A DNA stretch of 64,000 nucleotides from NCBI GenBank assembly GCA_026413225.1, contig CM048591.1:40207803-40271802 (forward strand), written 5' to 3'. Shown here piece after piece: positions 1 through 13,700 of this stretch (positions are counted from its first letter, which is position 1; the number at the start of each line of letters is the position of its first letter). The translations under genes were made by a program, and so were the position numbers. This DNA comes from Otis tarda. Its lineage: Eukaryota > Chordata > Aves > Otidiformes > Otididae. The notes under the pieces are model-generated. The model did not search any database. It was not told the origin of the DNA and worked only from the letters and a program-made list of their open reading frames with translations.

Positions 1-1605
1 GGTAATAATTTCATTATCAGAAGTAATAAATGGAGAAGGTCTTGCAAAAAGCAGTACTGTCTGTGTGTTCACCTCTGGTGAGCGTACAGCACATACCTTT
101 TTTGATGGTTTTTTTGATGGTCTGTATTCATGGTCTTTGTGTTTTGATCAGAAATTCCACTATAAAGGGTTTTGTACTGTAACTGTAATTGTACTATAAA
201 GGGTACAAAACCCTTTATGGTGAAGTGGCAGAAGTGGTGAAAAAGTGGTGAAAAGGCCTTGGCGTGTAGAGTAACAAATAGCAGCACTTAAAATACTGTA
301 TGGTTTCAGGACTGGAAGAGTGTGCAAGTATGTAGAGCTTCTAGATGTATACATTTCCCTAAGGAAAACATTCCATTTGTTAGGGTCATGTAGTTGAAAG
401 TGACTTATTCATTTTGAGGGTTTTCCAGATACGTAGTATTGGAACAAACTCCGCACACTGGGATGAGCATCTTAAAATTACTAGTCATAAATGTTTAAAG
501 AAACCATAAAGGAGACAAGCTTGCTTGTAAGATTTATACATCTGCTTCTGTCTGTCTGTAGAGTTTCGGTGTGATGCTTATCACCAGCTCTTTCTTTTGT
601 TGTTTTAATCATAATAATTACTTGCATTTCTTTGGGGTCAAAGTTTCCCATGCTCATTCTGAGTGCTTGTTAATATCTTCTGTTGTAATTAGAACAAAAT
701 TGGCATTCTGACTAACGTTAAACTTAAATGTTAAGCTTCTTATGTTTACCAGCCTCCCTTTCAAGGTGTTAAAATACAACATTTTTACATGTTTGATTTT
801 TAGATATAATCACCAAACACCAAAAAACTTACAGGTCATAAATGCTGCTTTGTAAGGATTTGCATTGTTAGACACTGAACACTTCAGCACCCACTGACTT
901 TCCACAGAAGTGGATGGGATCATTAAGAATTAGTGGGACTAAGAGAGTCGTTTTGCCATCAGGAGAGCCCATGCTCTGTGTATTTAACAAATGTTATTAT
1001 TTAACTCTGTACTTTATCTCAATATCCTTGTTGAGACTAAGAATTTTTAAAGGTCTGTAACATAAAAGTACTTTGCTTAGTTGGACAATCAGTCTTCTTG
1101 GTAAGGGAAGACGTGTTGTACCTGTAAAGCATTCCCGGGGAGGTTATTCCGCTTGTTGTACTAGCTGCAGATAACAAAAAGTGAGCAAGTGGCTGATGGC
1201 TGTTGTTAAATTGCACCCTTCCTCTTTCTGTTTGTGACTGTTGGTCTTAGAATGGCAAGGCTGGTTTTGGCGGATGAGGGGTGAGCTGAGTAACTGTGTG
1301 TGTCCCTTAATAACGGTGAATATTCAGAGATTATTTTGCTCCGGGTGATCCCTGCTCACAATAGAATGAGCTATTGTGAGAGACAGGCTGGATTAGCAAT
1401 TACAGCTTTTGCTGGAGAGATGTTGGAAGCATTTACTTGGTGTTTTAACGCCTTTGAAAGTACTAGTTGCTGTATCATCGTTCCAAACTGAAATATTTCA
1501 GAGGAGGATTTGCAGCCATCAGGTGCAGGCTCAAGTTGTCAGAGTGCTGCTGTTTTGCTATACTTCAGCATGATATTCTTCAATGATTGCTTTCCTATGT
1601 TACAG
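1..1605 (+). other. APBA1 intron (partial) before the PTB exons
   Basis: No coding exon with splice sites and family similarity was found here. The stretch holds a 16-bp-arm inverted repeat at 162-218 and otherwise ordinary AT-rich intron sequence. The preceding APBA1 exon lies outside the window. Confidence 0.7.
162..218. repeat. Inverted repeat with 16-bp perfect arms
   Basis: The arm at 162-177 (ataaagggttttgtac) is perfectly complementary to 203-218, with a 25-base loop. The loop carries a second partial copy of the tataaaggg motif at 195-203. It could be a small MITE-like remnant or a chance hairpin; no terminal duplication was identified. Confidence 0.75.
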
Positions 1606-1751
1606 TTCCTGGACCGTGTGATCCTGAAGATTTAATTGATGGAATAATTTTTGCTGCCAATTACCTTGGCTCAACTCAACTTCTTTCTGATAAAACTCCC
1701 TCTAAGAATGTGAGAATGATGCAGGCTCAGGAAGCTGTCAGCAGGATCAAG
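1606..1751 (+). CDS. APBA1: APBA1 coding exon, start of PTB domain
   Basis: The exon follows a pyrimidine-rich acceptor ending in ttacag and ends in AAG before gtgagg. It enters with two bases of a split codon and leaves in phase 0. It encodes [20 protein letters not shown] and on through [18 protein letters not shown] to AVSRIK. This is the first beta strand and helix of an X11-type PTB domain ([11 protein letters not shown] core). An open frame begins upstream at a TTG and runs through intron into this exon; that part is not coding. Confidence 0.95.
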
Positions 1752-4700
1752 GTGAGGAATAATTCTTGCTGCTTCTCATATGGGTGCATTAAGGTTGCAG
1801 ATATGATCTTCTTATGTTTGCAGTCGTTTTTTCATGTGAGGTTATCTGTGGTTTCAGAAAGGCAAAGTGCCTTGTCTTTCTTTCTGCAAAATAAATCACA
1901 GGTTTAATGCTGATTTTGGAACAAGACTGATAAGGAAAAGTTAGCAGATAATTTTAATTCCCTGTGGTAATACTTGTGCCGTGTACTCTAAGCCAACATC
2001 TGCAGTTAAATACTACCTGGGTGTTGAGGGAAAACAGGGTTAGGGTGTAACTAGTAAGTACTGCAGCCGCTTCTGGCTGGCACTTGATGCAACTGGTACT
2101 GTGGTAATGTCTACAGTTATTTTTGACCCTCCTGTGAATACTAGTTTCTCCTCCAGATAACAGCTATGAGCTGATTTAAAAAGAAAAAGAAAAGCCTGTG
2201 AGAGTACAGAGATGTATGGAAAAAAATAATTTGTCCTGGAACCTGTTGTGTTTCCTTTGTTTGGAAAACAGAAATGCCCACTGATTTCTGAACAGGCTGT
2301 TACAAGAAATGGGCGTACTGTTGTATTCTAAGTTACAATGATGGTGGTGTTAACTGAAATTAAGATATGTGGATGAAGTATTATAGGGTTGTAGAGGGTG
2401 CTGCTATTATCCACATTACCCATACTGTGAAGCTGTGTGGCAGGCACACAGCTTCATCTTCTGGTAACCAACACAATCTCATCTGAAAGTTTTCCTTAGT
2501 TTAATGTTTGTGTGTTCTTCTTTTGTTTAGTTTATTTTGGATTCCAACTCAGACTCTGTGTGCAATTGTATAAAAGAGAGAGGAAGGGAGACAGCATGTT
2601 ATCAGCAAGGCCAATGGCACTGTCTGTTATGGTCAGCTGATCATGCTTTCTACTGTTATTATTCCTTCCAATGTTCTCCATGCCAAATGTTCAGTTTGCT
2701 CTGTGTATGAAACTTTCACAGGGAAGCTCCAATTAGAATAATTGAGACACTTCCAGAAATTCTAATTTTGCTGTTATTTTAAGTTCTTGTGACATACAAA
2801 TACATAAATTCTTCTCTCTGAAAATCACTGACGCCTCAAGTATTTTACAGAAGGCATGGATATAGCTTCCTGTTACAGATAAGTAATCTTCTGCCATCTC
2901 TGTACAAGTTTACACACACGTAAGCAGCTGCTGAACCTTTTGAGGAAGAGTGATTTATCTGTGTTCACTAAAGACTCCATATTCAGTGACATTTGTTAAA
3001 AAGATTTTTCACTCAGCTTTCTAAACCCTGGCAGGTCTTGGTGGGTTCTTCCCAAAACTACAGGGAAAACTTTATTTTACAGAGTCTACTTCTTCTGCTC
3101 TGGGTGCAAGTAAGGGTGTGCCTGTCTGTTTAGGAGCCCTCATGTGTTCTTTCCTGACGCTTGGCCGCGTGGTAGAGAAGTTGTCTGATTTGAATGCACA
3201 AGAAACTAAATGTAAGATAGAGAAGGGAGAGAAATAAGGGCTTCAGTGAGGCTGAATCCAGGAGGGATGCATCACTGGAGGTTGAAAGGAAAGGCTAGCA
3301 TCAGCTGTCATAGGAAACTGGTATCAGGAGTTGAACTTCAGTCTGGGAATGGGCAGGAAGTTTGCACCTAGAAGGTAAAGCTTGCTTGAGAGTACACAAT
3401 AGACAAACGTTGAAGGGGTGTGTTAGAGAAAACTGGAGCAGAATTGATTCAAAGCAAGTCTATGAGGTATAAAAATGTAGAATCTGTCTCTGATACTAAA
3501 TGTGTTTCCTAGGAACTCATTAAAAAAATAAAGTTCTTTCTGAGGATTCTGTTATGCCTCAGCACTGCTATGCCTCAAAACAAAAGAAATCTGTTTAGCT
3601 CATTTCACTTGTAAAACCTATAATTTACACATCCATATAAACCAGCAGGCATGCGTTTTCTTAGTTACAGTAAATTTGTCTGAGGCTGGAGGCCCAAGTA
3701 GTTGCGTTGTTGACCTGGTAAAACCCTAGTCTGTGTGCATAATTTTCTGAAACTGTAAGTGTATTTCAGAAGATTGTTGCCTTACTGCATGGCACACAAT
3801 ACTGTTTCACACTTCTTTGACAGTTACTGCTTTTCTGAAGCTCAGGCGATGTAAATATGCTCCCTGCACCTTAAGGTTGTTGGTTTATTAGGGTTGGTTT
3901 TGGCTCGTTTTGTTGCTGATTGCTATTAAAGCTAAACTTTTCTAGTGAGAAATTCATTATGACGGATGGAGTTCCCACTGCCGGGTTCGTCATTGCCTCA
4001 GATAGCCTTTAGCCCAAATGTGTAAAATATTGCTTGCACAATGACTACGATACTTGTCCCCTGCTCAGGTTTGTTTACAGTGTGTTAGGTGTTGCATGTG
4101 AAACATTTCTCTCTAGTTAAAGAAAACAAAGGTTATGAATTAAGAATGAGCTTTTAAAAATTTGCAGACTTGAAGTTAAGAGCATTAAAAAGGGAGGAAC
4201 AGCTTTGTTTAAGGCCCGCTGTGTACACATACCTTCTGTATGATTGTGTTCCTTTTGAATTAATAATCCCTGTAGTGCTTCCTTTTAGCAGAGCCTTCAG
4301 ACCACATATTCATCTACTTAGAATATGAACAGATTTTGAAAACATTTCTCCATGACGCTGCTTTAAACAAGTATCTCTTCAGTTAAAAGTACAGTTTCTT
4401 GCTTGGCCATCATCTCTGTAAAGTCCAGCTAAATTAAAACAGATACACTGCTTTGAAGGCATTTGTCGAACATAGTCATTTCATATAATAGAAAAGCTAT
4501 TTCACCATTTTCAGGCTGTAGTATCATTTCTTCAGATAGCATAGAAGGAAATATCTTTTCACACTTTGTTTGGAGTGGATCCATAATACTTGTAATAGTG
4601 AAAAAGTTGATGTTCATGGCTGCAGTTCACAGCTGATCTATGCTGTTACGTTTCATGTGTAAACTAACAATTAACCTTCGTTTTTGTTTTTCGTCAGCAG

Positions 4701-7700
4701 ATTTGAGCTGTGTGGCAGGTTTGAACATTTTTAAATGAAAACTGATTTGATTAGTGAATGTAGTTTAAGATAGAACCCATCCATGGAAATAGTTTAATAT
4801 TCTGCACATTTTGTTTAGTCTATGTCATCTAGGTGTTCAGTGACTTTGTAGAGGATAAGCGGGCTGACTATATTTAAGGCATCCCTGTAGGAAAAGTGGA
4901 AACTTGATAGCTTTTAACAATTGGAAATTGCTACTAGATTAAGAGTTGCATTTCATTTACCTTAAATGAAAAGCCTCGACTGTGTACATTTTTTTAAAAA
5001 ATAATACTTTGTTTGGATTAGGTAGTTTCTGTTTTTCCTAAAAATATAGAAATAACCTGTTGATCTAAATTAGCAAAAAAAACTTGGCGATAAAGAGGAT
5101 TTGTCTGGTAAAGGATCTTGAATAGAATTATTCTAATTTATTTTTTTTCATGGACTCTAACTTCTTTTATGACATTTCTGTGCAATGTTAAATCACTTAT
5201 TAAACTCAGTTGTTCCTAATCATTACCTTAGTTTTATGAAATATTTGAAAGTTGTTCTTCAAAACATTAAAATATCACTAAGACCAGATGCTTCCATTGG
5301 AAGAGCAGAAATTTCAATAACTTAGTGTATTTCAATTAATCTTTTGATTCTGCATCACAAACCTCTAGCTCAAGGAATTTTTTCCTCCTTTTTCTTCTTT
5401 TTGGCCTGTGCTTCTCCTGTTTTGTGAGGTCTATCGCTCCGTAAAGTTTGCAGAGGGGAGGGAATTGGCTGAAGGGGAGGTTGATTTTGGAAAGCAATTT
5501 AAATGCTCTGTCTCGTGGGTGTCTCCCCCTTGCCCAATGTATGGCAGGCAGCTGTTATTCAAGATGAGTATATTATTTCTGAGTGCCAATGTAAATTATT
5601 ATTAATGCAGCTGAGAGCCTGCAGCGTGAAGCAGTTTTACTTGCTTTTGCAATAGTTTGCAATGACCAGGCTATCAAACATTTCTTAGTTTGGAAAAGGT
5701 GACAAAAAGCTGGTGTGAGAATGTTTATATTTGTAAATAAGCAGCATAGTCTAAAGTTTCAGTGCTGCTTTCAGATTTGTTTAGACAAAACCTGACAGAT
5801 TTAAGTTGTGAGCACCAGTATAAAACGTTTGATGTGTGTTCTGAGTCAGGCCTCCTGTTTGTTCTTCATAAAAGCAGTTAGCCATGAATCTTTGTGAAGC
5901 CTGTAGTGGTAAACCTCCTTCACACCACAGGAACCCCTGTTAATTTAATTAGATGAGAGAGCTGTTATGTTGGAAGTAAAGGGGTGTCTGCCAGCCTGGT
6001 GAGTATTGCACTTCTTCAGTAAGCAGGTCCGTTAGTTCAGTTCACTTTGGTTTGAATGAATGGTTGCAAGACTGTAGGAGTGATGCTTATTTGTGTTGTT
6101 ATTGCTGCCACAGTAGTAGTAGCATGTAAGGAATCACTTTCTTGCAATGGGTTGATGTCTCTCTCGATGAAAATCAATTACGTAGTGACAAGATACCTAT
6201 TTTGACATGTTTGTGGAGCTGAAGTACATGCTCCATTGCCTTCTTAAAAAAAATGTGGTAGTATGGACGTGTCTTTGTGCAGGTGTCACAGGAAAACCTG
6301 TTGTCCAGATGCCCAATCCTAAAATTGATATAGGAGTATTTGCACAGAAGGAGGAGAAAATGTAGGTGAAAGTTACCCACTGTCATTTTATTTTTCCAGG
6401 AAAAAGCAGCATAGCTTTAGGGAGGTTATTTTTTGAAGACTGTTTAAGTATGAGAGCATTAGGAAACTTGAATCTAAATTCTTTAGATCTGAAAAAGCTG
6501 GAATACTAATGGTTAAGATTCTTCTCTCACCTTTTACACTGGTGTTGTTTCAAAAGAAGTAACATCATGGTTTACACTGCTGTAAATGAGAGGAAGCTCC
6601 ACTTTTTTTCCTTAAAAAAAACCCCATGAAACAAACTCAGAAAAGAACCCACTTGTTTGCTGCAAGTTACATTTTAAATGGAAAAAAAATCCTCTTGTGT
6701 TCTTCCTGACTCTTTTAGTGCAGTTTCTTTTAATTTTTTTAAAGTAATTGTGCTAAGCATGAAATTTTAATTTTTTTTTTTAAGCCAAAAATAAAAGGAG
6801 GCAATTAATCTAGGCAGGGACTAATTTAGAATAGCTAGCAGTCTGTGAGCCCTGGCATTAGCACATAGATTCCTGCTTGACTTGGAGTCTCTGTAAATTC
6901 TTCTCTAACTGTTCTCCTGTCTCTGTTTGTTCCATGCTAAGCAGATGGCCCAGAAATTAGCCAAAAGCAGGAAGAAGGTGCAGTACAAACTCCATCAGCT
7001 TGATGTTATGCCTGTTCTTTTGTTTTCTGGGGGGTTTTTTGCCTTTCTTTTTATTTTGTGTTTTTATTTTCTGCATCCAGCAAGTTTTTTTTAGATTTAT
7101 TTCTGAGCCACCATACAAGTTGACATTTCTCAGAAATCAGTTGCCTGATTGGCCATTTTTTGTTGCTTATCATTAGCCATTTCATGTTAGAAATAAAGAT
7201 TACATACTAAAGAAACAGGACTGACGTGGCAAAGGTTTTAACTCTATAAAATAATAGATTAAAATTAACTCTTTTTTATTATTAATTTTATCTTTCTTTA
7301 AGTGTGCTTTGTTTGATTCACAGATGTGTTGAATTGCTGGATGCAAAAAAAAAGTTTATGTATATAAACACAGTAATGTGCTGAGATTGACTCATCTTAG
7401 TAATAAGTTTTGTTTATGGAGTTTTTAAGTATTTTTTAACAAATCTAATTTTTAAAAAAGTTGCAAGTATTTGCTTTCTGTTAACAAAATGTTACTTCTG
7501 AAGTGGGCGAGTGCTTGAATATTATATTGTCTGACTGTGAAGGACTTCTTACCAGAACTGCATTATGTTTTACTTAAACTAGTACCCACCTGTGATACAG
7601 GTTTTTCCGTTGTTCTTGGCAGTCACTGTTAGCCCATATAGAAATTCCTCAGTCAAGAGATACTGTTAGGCCTTTCTATGGCTTGTGTGAAAAACCTTCT

Positions 7701-10700
7701 TTAAAGTGGGATTCGTAGCATGGAGAAAATGGGAGAATCATTTTTATTATAATGACATCTGTATATTGTTCATGTTGCAGTCATGTTTGATTTTACTGAA
7801 TCAGGAAAAATATCAAGGAAGCTTTTGTGGGGTTAACAGTTTTTTCTAATAATATCCAATTCACTTTCACATGTATTTGTATAGTTTCCATGTCTTTGTG
7901 TTTATCTGTAGCTTCTGTAGTCTAATAACTCTATCTTGCATTGCTGTTCTGGTGACTGTGTCTTAGTGCGCCCCTGTTCGTGAGCTAACATAATTAGTTA
8001 GTGTCTTACCTAATGTGCTCGTTTGACTCTAATCCATTTATTTGTAGGCTCCAGAAGGTGAATCTCAACCCATGACTGAAGTGGACCTCTTCATTTCTAC
8101 ACAGAGAATAAAAGTACTGAATGCAGACACACAGGTATAGACAAAGATGCCTATGTCAGTATTGTGGTAGTGGGCTACTGAATTAAACTTTCACCTGCCT
8201 GCCAAAATTTGTCTTCAAAAAGTGCTGGCTCTTGTATTTCTTTCCAGGATTTCCTAGTAAGAAATAAATTTTCAAGAACTGTGTCATACATGCATTTACC
8301 CTGGTGTGTCTGACTGTAGAAATGATTAGAATTTGTGGGTAAACTAATTGCAGTCAGGTCATTTCTTATGAGCTGTGATGCATCAAGTGTTGAATGTGCC
8401 CAGAGTAGCCAAAAAAGCTTGGTTTTGATAATTTGAAATTCATAATCTTTTGCAGATACGTGCCCAGCATATTCAGATTCTAATATAGAGGTCTTTATGT
8501 GCTTTTCCACAAAAAAAAAAACCCACAACTTTAATTTGTAAAACTTGCCCTTTGCTTTGCTTTTGGGAAGTGAAGTTCCTTTTTTCTACTGGCATTTCCC
8601 TTCATACATGACCGGTATTACAATCTTTGCTTAACTAAAGTCTTCCATTGCCATTTGTTTGTTTCATAATACTAGGTACGCAATAAGAACTTTTTTGAAA
8701 CAGTTGCTCATGTTGTTTTTTGCATTCCCCAGGAAACCATGATGGATCATCCCCTGCGGACCATTTCTTACATTGCAGATATAGGAAATATAGTTGTTTT
8801 GATGGCTCGTAGGCGAATGCCGCGGTCTAATTCCCAAGATAACGTGGAAGCATCTCACCCTTCCCAAGACGGAAAGAGGCAGTACAAAATGATTTGCCAT
8901 GTCTTTGAGTCTGAGGATGTAAGGAATTACTCTGTCTTGTAATTTTCTGTGAGGGGAAATGTAAGCCCATTTCAGTAGGCCTGAAGTCCATTGCAAGTGG
9001 TCCTGCTTGTTCATTAACTGCAGCTGAATATTTCATCTAAGCAGAGGAACTTGCCTTGATGTTTATAGAAATGCTTCCCATTCTTAAGCCCCTTCAATGC
9101 ATTCCAGTAACAATGAGAGGAGGGTCTAGTTGCCACAGCTTACAAATACCAGCTCATATTCTGCATGTGAGAGTGAAGTCTATCAGAGATGCTTATTTTC
9201 CTAGGCAAATTCTAATCCCAAGTGCTGCATTAAGTGTCATTGATACATACTAGAAAGGTGATTTCTTTTGTTGTTTTTCTTGAGGAGGAGGAGACTAGTG
9301 TTGGGCAGTAGTTGCCCACATCGTATCAAATTTTGACAGAGACCATTAAAAATTGTGGATTTTTTTCCCCAAAATAACATGTAAGCCAGTTTTGAAAAGC
9401 CTTGCAAGGAACTGATGTGAAAATAAAAAAAAAGTAGCCAATCTTTTTTTGGCTTAATGTCACTTGATGCTGCTGCCTGCTTTGAGACTGCTGCACCTGT
9501 ATTCCTGGTCACAAGGCTGAGCGCTGCTAGCTCTTTTACGGGCCAGTTGAAAAAGGAAAAATCAAACTGTCAGATGCCAGAGGCTGGGGCTTATTTTCCT
9601 TCAGCATGTGGTGGTCTGACTATGATCCAGACTTCCTGGATCTGTTTCCTACGCTGCTATTAATACTTTGCCAGGCTGGAATCTGTGCTTCCTTTCGAAG
9701 ATCACTGACATTACTTTCTGTGGTGTGTTTGGATCAGCCAATATTTGTGTCAGATGTAATCCTCCCTATGCCACTAGATATTGGTCTGGAAAGTACATGC
9801 CTGTAGATCCAAGAAAAGCGTTGCTCAGTGATGTGAAAATATGCTGACAAATTGTAGGAGATTGTATCAGCTCTGCTTAGTCATGGTATAGTTCACAAAT
9901 AGCTCGTGAAATTTATCTCAAGTACTCAGATGACTAAGAAAGAGTTAGAGTATTGTAGCACCTGTTAGCAGAAGAGAGATGGCAGCTTCAAAGATTTTGT
10001 ACATCCAGCAGAGTAGTACAGCCTGCTTATAATATAAAACTCATGTAGGTATCATCGTTACCTTTTCTTCTTCTGGGACAGGTGGGTATTTAGAATAATT
10101 TACCCAGTAACTGACACAGGTATCATGTAGGTATCATTGTCACCATTTCTTCTTCTGGAACAGCATTTGTGTTTAGAAGAATTTATGCAGTAACTGGCAC
10201 AGAAGCTGTAAGCCCTGAGGTGGATATTGGCCAGAATGTGTCTCTGTTTGGAAGAGTGCTTATCTGAGGAGGACAGCACCAGATTTTCAACTATATTTAG
10301 AACTGAATCTTCAAATGAGCTGAACCCTGGTGGTGTGTCCGAATACCGGATGTCTAAATGGGAGCTGATTTCTTCTGGGAGAGGAGATATATGTGTATGA
10401 ATGTAAAGTCTGCATTTGTCTCCTCACCTAGGTTACTGAGATACGGAGATGTAGTTTTCCCATTTTCTTGCTGTCTTGTTCTTGCTGTCAAAACAAGGTT
10501 TATCTGAGCATTGGTAAAATACTGCCAGTCTAGGTATTGGCCTTTTCAGCACCAGCAATCATGCTATGTTCATCAGCAGGTTTAGTGCTAGTTTGAGTTG
10601 CTTTAAGATAACACTCAACTTTTAATTTCAGGGTTGGAAACCTTTCCTTTATTAGGGACCAAACTGGAATAATAGAATCATAGAATCATAGAATGGTTAG

Positions 10701-13700
10701 AGTTGGAAGGGACCTTCAAAGGTCATCTAGTCCAACCCCCCTGCAAGAAGCAGGGACATCCCTGACTAGATCAGGTTGCTCAGAGCCTCATCCAGCCTGG
10801 CCTTGAACTTTTCCAGGGATGGGGCATCCACCACCTCTCTGGGCAACCTGTTCCAGTGCTCTACAACTCTCATTGTAAAAAATTTTTTTCTAATATCTAA
10901 TCTAAACCTACCTCCTTCTAATTTAAACCCATTACCCCTTGTCCTATCACAACAGGCCCTACTGAACAGCTTCTCCCCATCTTTCCTGTAGGCCCCCTTG
11001 AGGTATTGGAAGACCACTATCAGGTCTCCCCGGAGCCTCCTCTTCTCCAGGCTGAACAGCCCCAACTCTCTCAGCCTGTCCTCATAGGAGAGGTCTTTAA
11101 ATACAGCTGGTAGGCTGTATAAAAATACACCTCAGCAGTATTCATTCTTTACCAGCACTGCCCCAGCCCTGTGTTGTCAGCCTTGGAGCTCTCCTCTTCT
11201 CTTCCCTCCCTTTGCCGCAGACGGCACTGTGCTCCAGGGGACTGTTTCAGTACATGTTGTGGCCAGTTCCTGTGCACTACAGAGTGCTTACTGCATGTGT
11301 CACACCAGTTATGCACAGCAATACTCTGCACCGTGCTGTGCTGCTTTCCTCTCCGGTCTGTTACCCGTCTCATACTAACCATGGTCACCACCTCAAAGGG
11401 AGGCATCCCTCTGGTCTGAGATGTCTGTGACCATTTCTAGTCACTTCAAGGCCTGGATCTGGTCTCTAATTGCTGCCCTTTTCCTCTTTCATCTGAGGCT
11501 GAGTTAGGAGCACCCAATGTGGACATGGTGGTTTTAAAGGACGGTAAGAGGAAATATCCTCTTAAATATGGTTGTGTTTTCTAGTAAACTTTTTCATTTT
11601 CACTGCTGGCTTGTCAGAGAATGGCATTGCCTTTGCTAGAAGGGAGAGCCATCTGGGACCTGCATGTGTGGGAAGAATTGTAGGTGTGAGCTACAGCCAC
11701 TGCAGTGGGTATACCTTTATATTTGTATTAGCAGTTCTTACCTGTGAAAGAATAGCTTTATTTATATTTTTTATTTATAATTGCTTACCAAGCTGGATTC
11801 ATGGCACAGGCAAATGTGATAACATTTTGAGAGCCTTTTAAATTAATTTCTAATGCATAAATATTATTTAAGCTGTATTGCAGTAGCTTGACTTGTAGGT
11901 TCATCAGTTTGACTTGATGATCCATTTTACAGTGTGATTGTAACAGAGAAAGTGTCAGTGGACAAGACCGTAAGAATGTTTCACATTTTTCTTTTCTCTT
12001 GTCTGGGAACTGCTACAGGCACAGCTGATTGCACAGTCCATAGGTCAAGCTTTCAGTGTGGCCTACCAGGAATTTCTGAGAGCAAATGGAATCAACCCAG
12101 AAGACCTTAGCCAGAAGGAATATAGTGACTTGCTCAATACCCAGGACATGTACAATGATGACCTGATTCACTTCTCCAAGTCTGAAAACTGCAAAGATGT
12201 ATGTCTCTTTTCCCCCCCCCCCCCATAACAACAGTAAGGTGCTCCGTAGTAGTTGGGGGCCCATGCTGGCAGAAATCACAAAATCATTAATACTTCCTAT
12301 AAATGACCTCAACGAGACTAGAATATCCTCCCGAGTAGGACACACTGTCATCAATTCTGTTTTAAATGCAAACAGTGGATGTAAAATTTGTCACTACTTA
12401 TTAAAGCAATGAAATGATTTACCATCCGTTTGTTTTCTTTTTACCAAACAATTTTCAGATATATTTGACATTGTATGTTAATTAAATTAGTTTAAAACAG
12501 ATTAACAGAGTAATAAAATTTAACAGATTACAGTAAACAATATAAAATTTATAGGACCCTCAGTGTTCGTGAATGGGGCTGATTCTAGATTTTAAAGGAT
12601 TGTATTTGCTGAAAGGATTTACAGGTTGGTTAATAAAGATGAACCAGTGCATCACTGCAATGCACAGGTAGTGGTTTTCCAATCCACAGTCATAAACTCT
12701 TGCAGTCTCTTCCTGTTCAGCTTTGTCCACCGAAGCCCATGGCACCAGGGTTTCTTCCACTTCAGTTTCCTCTGCTCATATGCAGAAATAAGTTGTCAGG
12801 TGCACAGGTGCAAAATCTGTGTTATGTAGTGTTGATTATTTCATGTTTTAATACGAATGAAATGTAATAAAATGTGTACCCTATTTTGTTTTACCTTTGA
12901 GTTAGAAACATGGGTTGCAAATAAGGAGGGATATGTGTTGGTTGGTTATATGAATGTTTGGGGGGAGCGGGGTGTTAGTCAGTTCTGCAGGCGTGAAGAA
13001 ACTTTTTTTTGAAACACTTTTTCTTACCATACAGGTTTACATTGAAAAGCAAAAGGGAGAAATTCTAGGTGTCGTGATTGTGGAGTCTGGCTGGGGATCT
13101 ATTTTGCCTACAGTTATCATAGCCAACATGATGCATGGAGGACCAGCAGAGAAGTCTGGGAAGCTGAACATAGGGGACCAGATCATGTCGATCAATGGGA
13201 CCAGTTTGGTTGGTTTACCACTCTCAACATGCCAGAGCATTATAAAGGTACAGAGAATGTTTCTGGAAGTTACACATTTTAAAAGGGTTACGTGATAGGA
13301 CAGCAGAGAGTATAGAACTCTTAAGTAGTTTGTTACCAAATGTTTGTATAGCACTTTCCATTTGATTATCTTTAAACTACAGTGGGAATTCTGCCATACT
13401 AGTTTTCTGACTCCCAGGAAGTGATCTGTGCCGTTTACTTGTGTAGACCTGGACTCTGCAGAAGTTGACTCTGCAAGAGAATATTTTGTTGAGAAGGAAG
13501 ATATTGCTAGATATACATCTGAAGAAACTTAAAATTTTCTGTGACAAATGGAGGCACAGGTGTCTAATATTGCCGTAAGCCATATTAGCTGTTTAAATGC
13601 CTCCTAGTATCTGTCTGAATGAGAGCTGATGCCTTTTTTGTTGTTGTTGTTTATAACTATTTTTAAAACTTTTAAACTTTGAATTAGAGACATACTTAAC

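Larger units (their letters stand above)
8919..12018 (+). other. APBA1 intron, about 3.1 kb, with tandem duplication and CR1
   Basis: Holds a two-copy tandem duplication (10042-10206) and a CR1 3' end on the minus strand (10668-11100). The 11150-11430 segment is GC-richer with several overlapping short ORFs of no known family. Confidence 0.7.

Noticed and set aside
1300-1491. A short plus-strand ORF just upstream of the first PTB exon as a possible extra APBA1 exon
   Set aside because: No acceptor/donor pair in phase and no likeness to the APBA1 linker before the PTB domain.
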